This document shows, one piece after another, positions 16,059 through 23,632 of a stretch of 39,531 nucleotides of DNA. Within the stretch, counting starts at the first letter, position 1; each line of letters starts with the position of its first letter. The stretch is from DATMQA01 sp035566895 (lineage in GTDB: Bacteria > Verrucomicrobiota > Verrucomicrobiia > Limisphaerales > UBA8199). A program made the translations under genes and the position numbers. Under the pieces are notes generated by a model. That model did no database searches and was not told the DNA's origin. It worked only from the letters and a program-made list of their open reading frames with translations. The stretch is from positions 1-39,531 of the forward strand of contig DATMQA010000044.1 of the NCBI GenBank assembly GCA_035566895.1, read 5' to 3'.

Positions 16059-16093
16059 AAAAAAGGGGGCTAGTCATGACAGCCCAGCCCCCC
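16059..16093 (-). terminator. Intrinsic terminator / possible attenuator before wzc
   Basis: On the minus strand AGCCCCC (from 16071-16065) pairs with GGGGGCT (16092-16086) over a 14-nt loop, followed by six U residues (16064-16059) and, 9 nt later, the wzc ATG. An alternative inner stem GGGCT/AGCCC can form in the same stretch. It lies inside the operon, after the outer-membrane barrel gene, so transcription of wzc-wza-FHA would need read-through or antitermination. Confidence 0.75.
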
Positions 16094-16112
16094 GTCAATA
16101 TTTCAGTCTCAA

Positions 16113-17483
16113 TTAATAGCTGGCGGTCAGACCGATGTAAATTCTGTTTCGATCAAAACTGCGATTCAGGATACTGGAGTCCAGCTTGTCGTAGTTGTAA
16201 CCCACGTCAGCCGCAAAATTCGGTGTGAAACGATACTCCAGATTCAACCCCATCAAATAATACTGCTCGCTTTGGTTGTTGGCCGCGCCGCCGTTGTACA
16301 ACGAGTTCTGAAACTGACCGGTCAGGCTCGCGAACACCTTCGGCGTAATACGGTGGTTAACCGTCGCAAAAATCGTGGCGGCCTCCTGATCGAGCGTAAA
16401 ATTCGCGACGCCACCAGTCGCCAAGAGGCCCACCTGGTCGGTCGCACTGCGGTCATAATTGAAGCCCCCCTCCACATAGCTGTCCGTCGCATAGGTCCAT
16501 CGCAGGCTCGCCTCCACAAAAGGCGTATAGCTGGCTGAGGCATTCGAGTCGTTATAATAATCGGTGTAGCTGGCGCCCAGCCGCAACGAACCGTTCAGGT
16601 CGGGACGGAAATTGTGCATACCACCCACGTAAAGATATTGTTCGCGAAAATCGCGATTCTTGCTGAAGACCGGGTTAACTAGAATCGGACCAGGAATTAT
16701 GTCCCCGCCGATTATCTCGTTACCGGTATAATCGACGTCTCGGAAACGATACCCCACTAACGCCTTGGTCTGGGGCTGCACGGCCCACAGCCCTTCCACA
16801 TGCACTCCATTCTCAATGCGATCCAGCACCCCGGAGGGGCTGGCGATCACCGAGCCTATCGAGAGTGGGTTCTGGGGATCAGGAGCCCCCCCTGGGCTCG
16901 CACCAGTGGCCGCGTAATCATAGTAGGCATTGTCATATCCAAGGCTGGCGCCGAATCGTGGTGTGAGCTGCGCGTCAAAGCTCAACGCGCCGTAGTTGCG
17001 GATGTTGTCGCCCGAAATCCGCTGGAAAGTCGCAAAAGTGTTGCCGGCGCGCAGCGTATCGGGTTCCTGGCCGATGACAAATGAATCGCTCACGCTCCCC
17101 TGGTAGCGTTCGCTGAAAGCGTGCGTCAGGCTGAGATTGAAAGTGAAGTCCTGGTCGATATGGTCAGTACTGGTAGGAGGCTTGTTTTCGTAATACCTCA
17201 TGGAGTAAAGAATACCCAGATTGAACGTGGTGGTGTCCACGGCCCAATTCAGGGCCGCTGACGGGCTGACCTCAAAACCAAAGCTGGACCGGTGCTGGCC
17301 AGTGGCCAGAGGCGCGTTGTCCGGCAGCGTGGCACTGTTATCATCGTAAAACCCCCGCAAAGTCGCCGAGACGCTCCAAGGCTTGGCAGGTCTGGATATA
17401 TCCATCGACTGCTGGGCCGAAGCGGTTTGAATCCCCGAGGCGCCGAGTGCTACCATACCGACAGAGGCAACAATTTTATTCAT
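16113..17483 (-). CDS. Outer-membrane beta-barrel protein of the EPS locus
   Basis: A 456-aa predicted outer-membrane barrel. The signal peptide is VASVGMVALGASGIQTASAQ. The rest alternates aromatic and hydrophobic residues in strands (SVSATLRGFYDDN, FNLGILYSMRYYEN, SFGFEVSPSAALNW, FASLTGQFQNSLYNG) and ends in a strand RNRIYIGLTASY with the terminal aromatic residue needed for BAM assembly. It resembles the uncharacterised barrels often found in exopolysaccharide clusters (EpsL-like), but sequence identity to a defined family was not established. It is the first gene before the attenuator and wzc, with its own likely promoter. Confidence 0.85.
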   Translation of the reverse strand: MNKIVASVGMVALGASGIQTASAQQSMDISRPAKPWSVSATLRGFYDDNSATLPDNAPLATGQHRSSFGFEVSPSAALNWAVDTTTFNLGILYSMRYYENKPPTSTDHIDQDFTFNLSLTHAFSERYQGSVSDSFVIGQEPDTLRAGNTFATFQRISGDNIRNYGALSFDAQLTPRFGASLGYDNAYYDYAATGASPGGAPDPQNPLSIGSVIASPSGVLDRIENGVHVEGLWAVQPQTKALVGYRFRDVDYTGNEIIGGDIIPGPILVNPVFSKNRDFREQYLYVGGMHNFRPDLNGSLRLGASYTDYYNDSNASASYTPFVEASLRWTYATDSYVEGGFNYDRSATDQVGLLATGGVANFTLDQEAATIFATVNHRITPKVFASLTGQFQNSLYNGGAANNQSEQYYLMGLNLEYRFTPNFAADVGYNYDKLDSSILNRSFDRNRIYIGLTASY

Positions 17484-17542
17484 AGATTAATTTGCGTTGT
17501 ATCACACCCCGAAATGCGGTGCCAACATTAATTCCGGCAAGG

Positions 17543-17572
17543 GTTGTAGCGAAAACACGCAGCCGCTGTCAA
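17543..17572 (-). promoter_or_regulatory. Candidate sigma70-type promoter for the EPS operon
   Basis: On the minus strand TTGACA (17572-17567), an 18-bp spacer and TACAAC (17548-17543) lie about 60 bp upstream of the barrel-gene ATG (17483). The -35 is a perfect consensus and the -10 matches 4 of 6. The rest of the 233-bp gap 17484-17716 shows no gene. Confidence 0.5.
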
Positions 17573-17716
17573 TTAAATCTTTAGCTGTTTTTGCAATGCT
17601 CGAGACAGAAAGGACCGGCCATTTCCGCCCATTTGCCCCGGTTCCCACACCCAGGCTCGGCGCCGGGTAGAAAGCCTGCTGAATGGACCGCGAAAGCTGA
17701 ATCTCGTTCAATTTTT

Positions 17717-18508
17717 TTAAGGAATGCTCAAGGCCTGGCCAACTCGCAGGTGCCGGGCGTCCAGCCTGGGATTAGCTGCCATAAGTGCCTCGACCTTGAG
17801 TCCGTATTTTTTGGCGATTAACGTCGGCGTTTCGCCCTGTTTCACCGTGTGGGTTCGCGGGGTCGCTGCCAACACGCTGGCTTGGCGGACCGGGGTACCC
17901 GCACCCGAAAGAGCTACCGTTCCGGTTGAAGATGGCTGTCCCAGGTTCGAAGGCTGGGGGTTGCTTGTGGAACCAACACCAGCGACCGGCATAGAGGCAA
18001 GGCTTTGCGGGCGGGCGGCGTGGCCCTGCGCTTTATCCAATTCTTCCCGCAACCTCCGATTCTCCTCGGTCAACTGCCGCCGTTCCTCGACCAGTTGTTC
18101 CAGTTCGCGTTGTTGCTTTTCCGTGATTGGTCCCAGTGAAACCGTCCGCGCTAATTCCTGTTTGCAGGCCATCACTTGCTGCAGGATGATGTCCCGGTTT
18201 TCCGCCCGGGGCCGCAGTTTAAGGTAGTGTTCGTAGTGATAAATAGCGGCGGCAGGGTCGCCCTCTTTCTGCTCATAAAGGCAGCCCAATTCGAAGTGAG
18301 CCGAGGCTGACTGCGGATTCACTTCCAGCGCCTTTTCAAAACACTCGATGGCGCCCTTGTAATCCATCTGGCTGACGTGGCTCTTGCCGGCCAAAAAGTG
18401 AGCCTCCTTTTCCTCTTCCGAAGCGTTTGGTGCCGGCACGCAACCTGCCAGCGCCAGACTGGCCAGCAGGAGCAGAGCGCCGCCCAAAAGCCTCACCGAA
18501 CTCGTCAT
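17717..18508 (-). CDS. TPR and LysM-domain lipoprotein
   Basis: A 263-aa predicted lipoprotein (lipobox LALAGC, Cys22). Residues about 30-120 contain tetratricopeptide repeats (YKGAIECFEKALEVNPQSAS, AHFELGCLYEQKEGDPAAAI), then a charged coiled coil (KQQRELEQLVEERRQLTEEN), a Pro/Ser/Gly linker and a C-terminal LysM domain (HTVKQGETPTLIAKKYGLKV, ANPRLDARHLRVGQALSIP) expected to bind peptidoglycan or other GlcNAc polymers. The layout suggests an envelope scaffold. It is upstream of the EPS barrel gene on the same strand, so it may help anchor the export machine, but that link is only positional. Confidence 0.88.
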   Translation of the reverse strand: MTSSVRLLGGALLLLASLALAGCVPAPNASEEEKEAHFLAGKSHVSQMDYKGAIECFEKALEVNPQSASAHFELGCLYEQKEGDPAAAIYHYEHYLKLRPRAENRDIILQQVMACKQELARTVSLGPITEKQQRELEQLVEERRQLTEENRRLREELDKAQGHAARPQSLASMPVAGVGSTSNPQPSNLGQPSSTGTVALSGAGTPVRQASVLAATPRTHTVKQGETPTLIAKKYGLKVEALMAANPRLDARHLRVGQALSIP

Positions 18509-18539
18509 GGGCCGAGAGTAATGGAACGGCGCAAAAGAT

Positions 18540-18644
18540 TCAATGCGGGAAACGGAAAACGGGCAACGAGAAGCTCGAATGGATTTAACCGGGCCGGCTC
18601 GGGAAGAATTTCACTCTGATGGTCACGTTTTTACGTTTCACGGC
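18540..18644. repeat. Short word repeats (ACGGAAAACGG / CACGTTT)
   Basis: GGGAAACGGAAAACGGGCAACGAG at 18547-18570 (two-thirds of it built from AACGG words) faces TCACGTTTTTACGTTTCACGG at 18622-18643. The two blocks are loosely complementary and fill the gap between the LysM lipoprotein start and the stop of the membrane protein. Confidence 0.4.
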
Positions 18645-19466
18645 TCACCTCCCACGTTTCTTGTCGAACGGGTTTCCTTTCCCCTGAGACGCTGCCGGAT
18701 GGCGCGGCAGGCAAGGGATGCTCAGGGCGAGGTAAAGCCAGCCAACCGCCAAGTGCAAGCCGGCGGCCACAGTCAGGCGGATGAGATCCAGAACTCCCAG
18801 CCTATATAAAACCATCGCGCCAATCAGGAACACCGCCCCAGGCAACAGTGCCGCGCCAGCCAGACGCCGGCTCGCTTTGACGCCCAAATCCCTGTTCGCA
18901 AAGAAACCCACCAGCCACGCGGGCCAGCAATACAGCCAGGCCAAAAGCCACCAACTCAACAGTAATGCCGCCACGACCACTCCCAGCGCCAGGGCCAAAA
19001 TCGCCGGCCTCCAGGCCCCCCATCGCGGCTCCAGTTCAGGCCGGTTGAACGGCAGCGGCCAACCTCGTGGATAGGCAGTGCGGGCAAAGCCGAACAGCGA
19101 GAAAACCCGAATGTCATTCTGGCCGAACTCCACCTGCACATGTGAGGGCGAGCGAGCGCTGCCTTCGTGGCTTAGATCTACCGTCAATGCCAGGAACCGG
19201 CTCTCAGCCAACATTCGCGGCGAATCCCCGTGCCAATCCAATCGGCCGGAAAGAACCTGTCCCTGGGGCGGCAATTTATTGATCGCCTCGGTAATGACGG
19301 GAAACCATTCCCGGTGCAAAAACCACGCCACTGCACCTCCGGCCAGCAACGCCACGACGAACTGGACCAGTAGCAGTCGCCCCAAAGTCGCCCGGGCAAA
19401 GGCCGCCACGCCGCCGGGTGTCAGCGGCTGCCAGGCGAACGGAGGTTGCTGTGAGGCATCATCCAT
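18645..19466 (-). CDS. Polytopic membrane protein of unknown function
   Basis: Starting at the ATG at 19466 gives 273 aa. An N-terminal membrane helix (LLLVQFVVALLAGGAVAWFL) is followed by a soluble, probably extracytoplasmic part of about 100 residues (INKLPPQGQVLSGRLDWHGD ... VQVEFGQNDIRVFSLFGF). Then come about four helices (ILALALGVVVAALLLSWWLL, a Trp-rich YCWPAWLVGFF, LLPGAVFLIGAMVLYRLGVL, LTVAAGLHLAVGWLYLALS) and a basic tail. No family was recognised; proteins of this general shape occur in Verrucomicrobia. It lies between the DUF6941-like gene and the LysM lipoprotein on the same strand. Confidence 0.75.
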   Translation of the reverse strand: MDDASQQPPFAWQPLTPGGVAAFARATLGRLLLVQFVVALLAGGAVAWFLHREWFPVITEAINKLPPQGQVLSGRLDWHGDSPRMLAESRFLALTVDLSHEGSARSPSHVQVEFGQNDIRVFSLFGFARTAYPRGWPLPFNRPELEPRWGAWRPAILALALGVVVAALLLSWWLLAWLYCWPAWLVGFFANRDLGVKASRRLAGAALLPGAVFLIGAMVLYRLGVLDLIRLTVAAGLHLAVGWLYLALSIPCLPRHPAASQGKGNPFDKKRGR

Positions 19467-19576
19467 GTGCCGAAGGCGCAACTAAGTTTCATGGTTCCAA
19501 GCTCACATCGTCATAAGGTTGCACCGGACGCGCCAAGCCCGCATATAACTTTGTAACCAGGCAACTCATTAACTTC

Positions 19577-20017
19577 TCACCCTGGCGCTGGTGGCGCCTG
19601 GGGCGGGGCTTGCTGATTGGGCGGCGGCGCGACCATTACCGGCACGGGATAACGCAACTTCATCACGTCATCCACCAACACTTCGACATAATACGTGCCG
19701 GCCACCTTGAACTCCACCTGGCCGAAAAGAGTCACATTCGTCGCGTGCAACGCGGCGTCCTGCAAGGTGAACTTCACCTCCCCTTTGCGCAGCACCGTGG
19801 TTTGGTCCGGCGCGATCAGGCGCACCGTCTCCGTGAACTGACCCACCCCCGCCGTCCAGCGGTTGAACAAACTGAGCTTCAACGCCACGACCGGCAGTTG
19901 CGGCACCCGAATGAAATTGATGACGCCAATCAGGAAGAAATTTCCGGTCACTTCCTGACGGATTTCCTCGCACAAAAGCGAGCATTGCAGATCGGGTAGA
20001 ATGCGGGTCGGTTGCAT
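19577..20017 (-). CDS. DUF6941-like protein
   Basis: Starting at the ATG at 20017 (MQPTRILPDLQCSLLCEEIR) gives 146 aa. The core is beta-rich (FFLIGVINFIRVPQLPVVAL, FNRWTAGVGQFTETVRLIAP, VTLFGQVEFKVAGTYYVEVL) and ends in a Pro/Gln-rich tail (PPPNQQAPPQAPPAPG). The pattern matches small Verrucomicrobial proteins annotated, from memory, as DUF6941, which look like single Ig-like beta-sandwich domains. No signal peptide is visible. Function unknown. It is 174 bp downstream of folD, with a repeat array between. Confidence 0.7.
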   Translation of the reverse strand: MQPTRILPDLQCSLLCEEIRQEVTGNFFLIGVINFIRVPQLPVVALKLSLFNRWTAGVGQFTETVRLIAPDQTTVLRKGEVKFTLQDAALHATNVTLFGQVEFKVAGTYYVEVLVDDVMKLRYPVPVMVAPPPNQQAPPQAPPAPG

Positions 20018-20070
20018 GGGGGAGCGGGGGCTAGGTGTGGGTTTGGGAAAGTTTAACAGATTCGAGGAGT

Positions 20071-20195
20071 GTGATGCGTGATGCGTGATGCGTGAACCTC
20101 GCAGCACAAATAACAGCAACTCGCTTTGGGACTAAATTGTTCAATCTCTTATCCATCAACCGACAAGATTTCACGCACCACACATCACGTTTCAG
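20071..20195. repeat. GATGCGT tandem repeat with inverted partner
   Basis: Three perfect 7-bp units GATGCGT occupy 20073-20093, continuing into GAAC. About 75 bp away, 20169-20195 carries complementary words (TTTCACGCACCACACATCAC). The right part overlaps the stop codon of folD (20192-20194). No gene is seen between 20018 and 20191. Confidence 0.65.
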
Positions 20196-21076
20196 GTCTG
20201 CCTCTCAGCAGCCCGCACTGTGTTGTACATCAGCATTGCAATCGTCATTGGACCCACTCCGCCCGGGTTGGGAGTGATCTTTCCGGCCACCGGCTGCACA
20301 GCCGCGAAATCCACGTCGCCCACAAGGCGTGAGCCACCTTTGGCCGCCGGGTCGCTTACGCGATTGACACCGACATCGACCACCACGGCGCCCGGTTTGA
20401 CCATGTCCGCCTTCACGAATTCCGCCACACCCATCGCTGCGATCAGAATATCCGCCTGCCGGCTGTGCGCAGCGAGGTCGCGGGTAGCGGAGTGGCAAAT
20501 TGTGACCGTCGCATTGGCGTGCTTCTCTTTTTGGCACAGGAGCGCCGCCATGGGCTTGCCTACAATGTTGCCCCGCCCCAACACCACCACCTCCGCTCCG
20601 TCGGTCCGGACGGCAGAGCGCACCAGCAATTCTCGAATCCCCGCCGGCGTGCATGGGACAAAACCGCTCGGGTCGCCCAGCATCAGTTTGCCCATATTGA
20701 CCGGATGAAATCCATCCACGTCCTTCTCCGGCAGCACGTTGGAATAAACTTTCGCGGTGTCAATGTGCCGGGGCAGCGGCGCTTGCACCAGGATACCGTG
20801 CACGCGTTCGCTGGCATTGAGCTGCCGCAGCAAACCCAGCAACTCCGTTTCTGTGGCCGATTCCGCCAGCACGTGCGTCTCCGAATAGATTCCCAGTTCG
20901 GCGCAGGTCTTTTCCTTTCGGCCCAGATAGACTATGGACGCGGGATCGTCGCCGACGCGCACAAAGGCCAGACCCGGCTGGCAGCCGTGCCGCTGAAGCG
21001 ATGCGATGCGGACGGCCAACTCACCTTGCATCTGCCGAGCGATGGCCCGCCCATCAATGAGATTGGCCAAGGGCAT
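20192..21076 (-). CDS. folD: Methylenetetrahydrofolate dehydrogenase/cyclohydrolase
   Basis: FolD interconverts 5,10-methylene-THF and 10-formyl-THF in one-carbon metabolism, supplying formyl groups for purine synthesis (including PurH in this window). The 294-aa product has the expected motifs: PGLAFVRVGDDPASIVYLGR (with the Y-x3-K region), ILVQAPLPRHID, KDVDGFHPVNMGKL, FVPCTPAGIRELL, VVVLGRGNIVGKPMAALL (NADP-binding), ATVTICHSAT, and PGAVVVDVGVNRV...GDVDF, ending PGGVGPMTIAMLMYNT. Length is normal. The start is the ATG at 21076. It lies 23 bp downstream of the SH3-domain gene. Confidence 0.96.
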   Translation of the reverse strand: MPLANLIDGRAIARQMQGELAVRIASLQRHGCQPGLAFVRVGDDPASIVYLGRKEKTCAELGIYSETHVLAESATETELLGLLRQLNASERVHGILVQAPLPRHIDTAKVYSNVLPEKDVDGFHPVNMGKLMLGDPSGFVPCTPAGIRELLVRSAVRTDGAEVVVLGRGNIVGKPMAALLCQKEKHANATVTICHSATRDLAAHSRQADILIAAMGVAEFVKADMVKPGAVVVDVGVNRVSDPAAKGGSRLVGDVDFAAVQPVAGKITPNPGGVGPMTIAMLMYNTVRAAERQT

Positions 21077-21099
21077 TAGGGATGGCGCCGCACCGCGAT

Positions 21100-22215
21100 T
21101 CAGTGCTTGCTCCCTGGGGACGCGTCCACTGGCGCGAATTCATCCAGTACTTGAATCTTCTGGATGGTGATAACGGGTGTGTTGCCCCAGCGTTCATCCA
21201 GGGCTTCTTCGCCCGTGACAATAATCCGCAGGCCCTTATAGCGCCGCAAATCCAGATTGGGTGAACTCGTATAGAGGTAATCGATCGTGTGGCCGTTGTC
21301 CGGACTGATGAGCGAGAACTTGGTCGGCGCCTGGATGCTGACCAGGCCGCGCACTAAACCTTCGCGCTGTACAATCCGTTTTGGCGGCGGCTCCTCGACA
21401 GCGGGTGTCGGTGTGGTTTCCGGGGGCGCGTTGGTGATGGCCGGGGTTTCCACGGGCGGAGTTGCCGTGGGAATTTCTGTTGGCGTCGTCGCCACGGTCG
21501 GGCCTTCGGGCACCGTGGTGGGCGTCGGCGGCGGCATGGTCGGCTCGCTCGGCGTGGTGGCGGGGGCACCGGGAGCTTCCTGCTTTAAATACTGCGCAGC
21601 GACAAACGCATAGGCATTGGCGGGTGCTTCGATTTCCGTCCAGTCGTCTTTGGTGGCCAGCTCCTTTACCGCGTCGCCCTGTTGGAGTCGGCCGATGATG
21701 CTGTAGTTTTCGCCCGGGCCGCTGCGCAGGTTCAGTTTTTTGGGACGAACCGAATGGTTGGTTGCTTCAATGAAGGAAGTGCTGACCCAGGCGTGGGCGT
21801 TGGTCGGCAAAAGAATCTTCGCCCAGGCCGAGGGCTCGTCGGGCCCGGAGTTGTTGCGGATGATCTCTTCCAGCACGGTAACAGGTTGCCCCTTGTTCAG
21901 CCGCGCCACGATTTCGCTTTTGAGTTTGGCTTGCCCCCGCACATTGACGTGGTTGGCATCGACCACCGCCGGGCCCGCCACTAGCGGGACGGTTTTGAGC
22001 TCGACCGCGGGTTCTTTCTTTTTCGCGACGGCTTTCTTTTCCGCCTTCTTGCCACTCTTCTTTTTTTTGGCAGGCGGCGCATTGGTCTTGCCGCCCACAA
22101 CCGCGGGCGCGGGGGTTGAAAGAATTGGTGCCGCGGGCGGCGCGTTCGTCACTGGTTGCGCCAGCAAGCTCGTTGAAAGCATCACCCCAAAAAGTAACCA
22201 ACAGTTCATTTTCAT
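21100..22215 (-). CDS. Secreted SH3-domain protein with Lys- and Pro-rich linkers
   Basis: A 371-aa exported protein with a signal peptide (CWLLFGVMLSTSLLAQP). A Lys/Ala-rich segment (KKKKSGKKAEKKAVAKKK, about 54-71) is followed by two bacterial SH3-type domains: NVNVRGQAKLKSEIVARLNK-type (about 88-150, to AWVSTSFIEA) and LNLRSGPGENYSIIGRLQQG (about 160-212, to AYAFVAAQYL). Then come a long Pro/Thr linker and a C-terminal part (FSLISPDNGHTIDYLYTSSP, GLRIIVTGEEALDERWGNTP) that reads like another beta domain. Bacterial SH3 domains often bind cell-wall peptides. The start is 3 bp after the stop of the pseudouridine synthase gene. Confidence 0.85.
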   Translation of the reverse strand: MKMNCWLLFGVMLSTSLLAQPVTNAPPAAPILSTPAPAVVGGKTNAPPAKKKKSGKKAEKKAVAKKKEPAVELKTVPLVAGPAVVDANHVNVRGQAKLKSEIVARLNKGQPVTVLEEIIRNNSGPDEPSAWAKILLPTNAHAWVSTSFIEATNHSVRPKKLNLRSGPGENYSIIGRLQQGDAVKELATKDDWTEIEAPANAYAFVAAQYLKQEAPGAPATTPSEPTMPPPTPTTVPEGPTVATTPTEIPTATPPVETPAITNAPPETTPTPAVEEPPPKRIVQREGLVRGLVSIQAPTKFSLISPDNGHTIDYLYTSSPNLDLRRYKGLRIIVTGEEALDERWGNTPVITIQKIQVLDEFAPVDASPGSKH

Positions 22216-22218
22216 AAC

Positions 22219-22923
22219 TCAACACAGTAGAGATTTAATCTCGGGTTCTGTCAATGTTCGCCATTTGCCCGGCCGCAACTCTCCCAGCTTGATTTTCCCG
22301 ATCTGGACCCTCTGCAGCCGCTTCACCGTGCGCCCCTGGGATTCGAAAAGCCGGCGCACTTCCCGGTACTTCCCCTCGGCCAATTCCAATTCCACCACGC
22401 TCTGCGACTGGCTGGCCGAAACCATCCGCGTTCGCTCCGCCTTAAACCGCTCTCCTTCATACCACACTCCCTGCGTGAACCGCCGCAGCATTTCCACCTC
22501 GACCCGCCCCTCGACCGTCGCGAGGTACTTCTTGTGAACCCCGTAACGCGGGTGTGTCACCCGCAAACTGAACTCACCATCATTGGTGAGGAAAATCAAA
22601 CCTTCGCTGTTGAAATCCAGCCGCCCCACCGAGTGCAGATGCCCCCATTCCTTCGGCATCAAGTCGTAAATCGTCGGCCGCTCAAATTCGTCCTGCCGGG
22701 AACAGACCAGGCCCCGCGGCTTGTTCAAGGCGATGTAAACCTTGCGTCGAACGCGGACCGGCATGCCATCGACGGTCACCTGGTCGTGGACCGGGTCAAC
22801 CCGGCTGCCTAGTTGGTTAGCCGGTTGTCCATTCACCATCACCCGGCCGCCCAGTATAATCTGCTCTGCCGCTCGTCGCGAAGCCACCCCGGCCTCCGCC
22901 AGGTATTTTTGCAACCGGACCAT
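22219..22923 (-). CDS. RsuA/RluB-family rRNA pseudouridine synthase
   Basis: An enzyme that converts specific uridines of rRNA to pseudouridine. The ATG at 22923 (MVRLQKYLAEAGVASRRAAE) begins an S4 RNA-binding domain, as in RsuA, RluB, RluE and RluF. The catalytic core contains VGRLDFNSEGLIFLTNDGE, with the catalytic Asp in GRLDxxSEGL, then HPRYGVHKKYLATVEG and EGKYREVRRLFESQGRTVKR, a typical KxRQIRRM-like position. 234 aa is normal. Whether it modifies 23S (RluB-like) or 16S RNA cannot be settled from sequence. Confidence 0.93.
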   Translation of the reverse strand: MVRLQKYLAEAGVASRRAAEQIILGGRVMVNGQPANQLGSRVDPVHDQVTVDGMPVRVRRKVYIALNKPRGLVCSRQDEFERPTIYDLMPKEWGHLHSVGRLDFNSEGLIFLTNDGEFSLRVTHPRYGVHKKYLATVEGRVEVEMLRRFTQGVWYEGERFKAERTRMVSASQSQSVVELELAEGKYREVRRLFESQGRTVKRLQRVQIGKIKLGELRPGKWRTLTEPEIKSLLC

Positions 22924-23016
22924 GCTCGAATGCAGAAGGCGGAACGCGGAGTCAGCACTGAAAAGCGGGAGCGAGAGCTGGCGCTGCACCTGCCGCACTC
23001 TTCGCTCGCGCCAGTT

Positions 23017-23172
23017 TTAGGCTTCGCCTTTGGTCTTGCGCAAACCCGTGATGCGTTCGCCCGGTTTCCACTGACCTCGCTTCTTCAACAGTTCCAGGCG
23101 CTCAAAGCGCTTGAGCACATTCCGTTTGCCGCCCAAAGTGGCAGCCGCGCGCAGACTCCGATGCTGTGACAT
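23017..23172 (-). CDS. Small basic protein (Verrucomicrobia/Chlamydiae type)
   Basis: A 51-aa Lys/Arg-rich protein starting MSQHRSLRAAATLGGKRNVL and ending ITGLRKTKGEA. The layout (Ser/Arg N-terminus, xxRNVLxRFERLExLKKxGxW, GxRxxGLxKxK) matches the small basic protein family known from Chlamydiae, Verrucomicrobia and Planctomycetes (TIGR04137, from memory). Its role is unknown, but size and charge suggest RNA or ribosome binding. It lies just upstream of the rRNA pseudouridine synthase on the same strand, which fits a ribosome-related role. A promoter-like sequence lies 60 bp upstream. Confidence 0.85.
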   Translation of the reverse strand: MSQHRSLRAAATLGGKRNVLKRFERLELLKKRGQWKPGERITGLRKTKGEA

Positions 23173-23232
23173 ATCTCAAATTCAGTTTATTGGCTCGTGT
23201 TGCAAACCGCTCCCGATTCGAAGCGGACGCAC

Positions 23233-23261
23233 TATGTAGCACTCCGGCGGGGCTTTGCCAA
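23233..23261 (-). promoter_or_regulatory. Candidate promoter for the small basic protein gene
   Basis: On the minus strand TTGGCA (23261-23256), a 17-bp spacer and TACATA (23238-23233) would start transcription about 55 nt upstream of the ATG at 23172. Confidence 0.45.
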
Positions 23262-23289
23262 TGCAAATCTTCCTGTTAGGCTTTCCTCC

Positions 23290-23529
23290 ATGACGAAGCG
23301 AAAAATACTGGTGATCTTGTCCAATCGCTTGAACCGCAATCAAAAGCCGCGGTTCCTGGAATTGGATTGCGATGAAGAAGGCAACATCCTGAAAGAAAGC
23401 ACCTTGCGGAGCCGACCCCGCCAGCCCCGCTACCATGAAGTTTGGGAAAACGACGAAGGCCGGACGGAGTTCGCCGCCTGCCATCGCTTCAAACGGAAAT
23501 ACGGGCACAAATTGCAAAAGGCCAGATAA
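23290..23529 (+). CDS. Small conserved-looking hypothetical protein
   Basis: Starting at the ATG at 23290 (MTKRKILVILSNRLNRNQKP) gives 79 aa, a compact basic protein with a beta-rich first half (RFLELDCDEEGNILKESTL) and the segment YHEVWENDEGRTEFAACHRF before a Lys-rich tail (KRKYGHKLQKAR). No signal peptide or membrane segment. Not recognised as a named family. The steady codon use and protein-like composition support a real gene. It is divergent from the small basic protein gene. Confidence 0.65.
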   Translation: MTKRKILVILSNRLNRNQKPRFLELDCDEEGNILKESTLRSRPRQPRYHEVWENDEGRTEFAACHRFKRKYGHKLQKAR

Positions 23530-23599
23530 TAGACGAGAGTTGATTTCATTATATTTAGACCGAATTCTTAGTTTTGACTTCAGGAAAGCTAACGGAGAG

Positions 23600-23625
23600 C
23601 CTTAGGACCTAAGGCCGAAAGGCCT
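23600..23625 (+). promoter_or_regulatory. Two overlapping hairpins in a 5' leader
   Basis: CCTTAGG-A-CCTAAGG (23600-23614) is a 15-nt perfect palindrome. AGGCC-GAAA-GGCCT (23612-23625) is a 5-bp stem closed by a GNRA tetraloop. They share three bases, so as drawn they compete. The only good Shine-Dalgarno-like GGAG (23595-23598) lies 34 nt before the ATG at 23633, and the hairpins sit between. A translation switch is possible but unproven. Confidence 0.45.
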
Positions 23626-23632
23626 GTGCTTT

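Noticed and set aside
21287..21613. Plus-strand open frame of 108 codons, Gly/Val-rich
   Set aside because: It is antisense to the Pro/Thr-rich linker of the SH3-domain protein, which creates Gly/Val codons on the other strand. No independent support.
22020..22080. Lys-rich stretch like a histone-tail or DNA-binding motif
   Set aside because: It lies in an exported SH3-domain protein just after the signal peptide, so a nucleic-acid role is unlikely; a wall-polymer or surface contact fits better.
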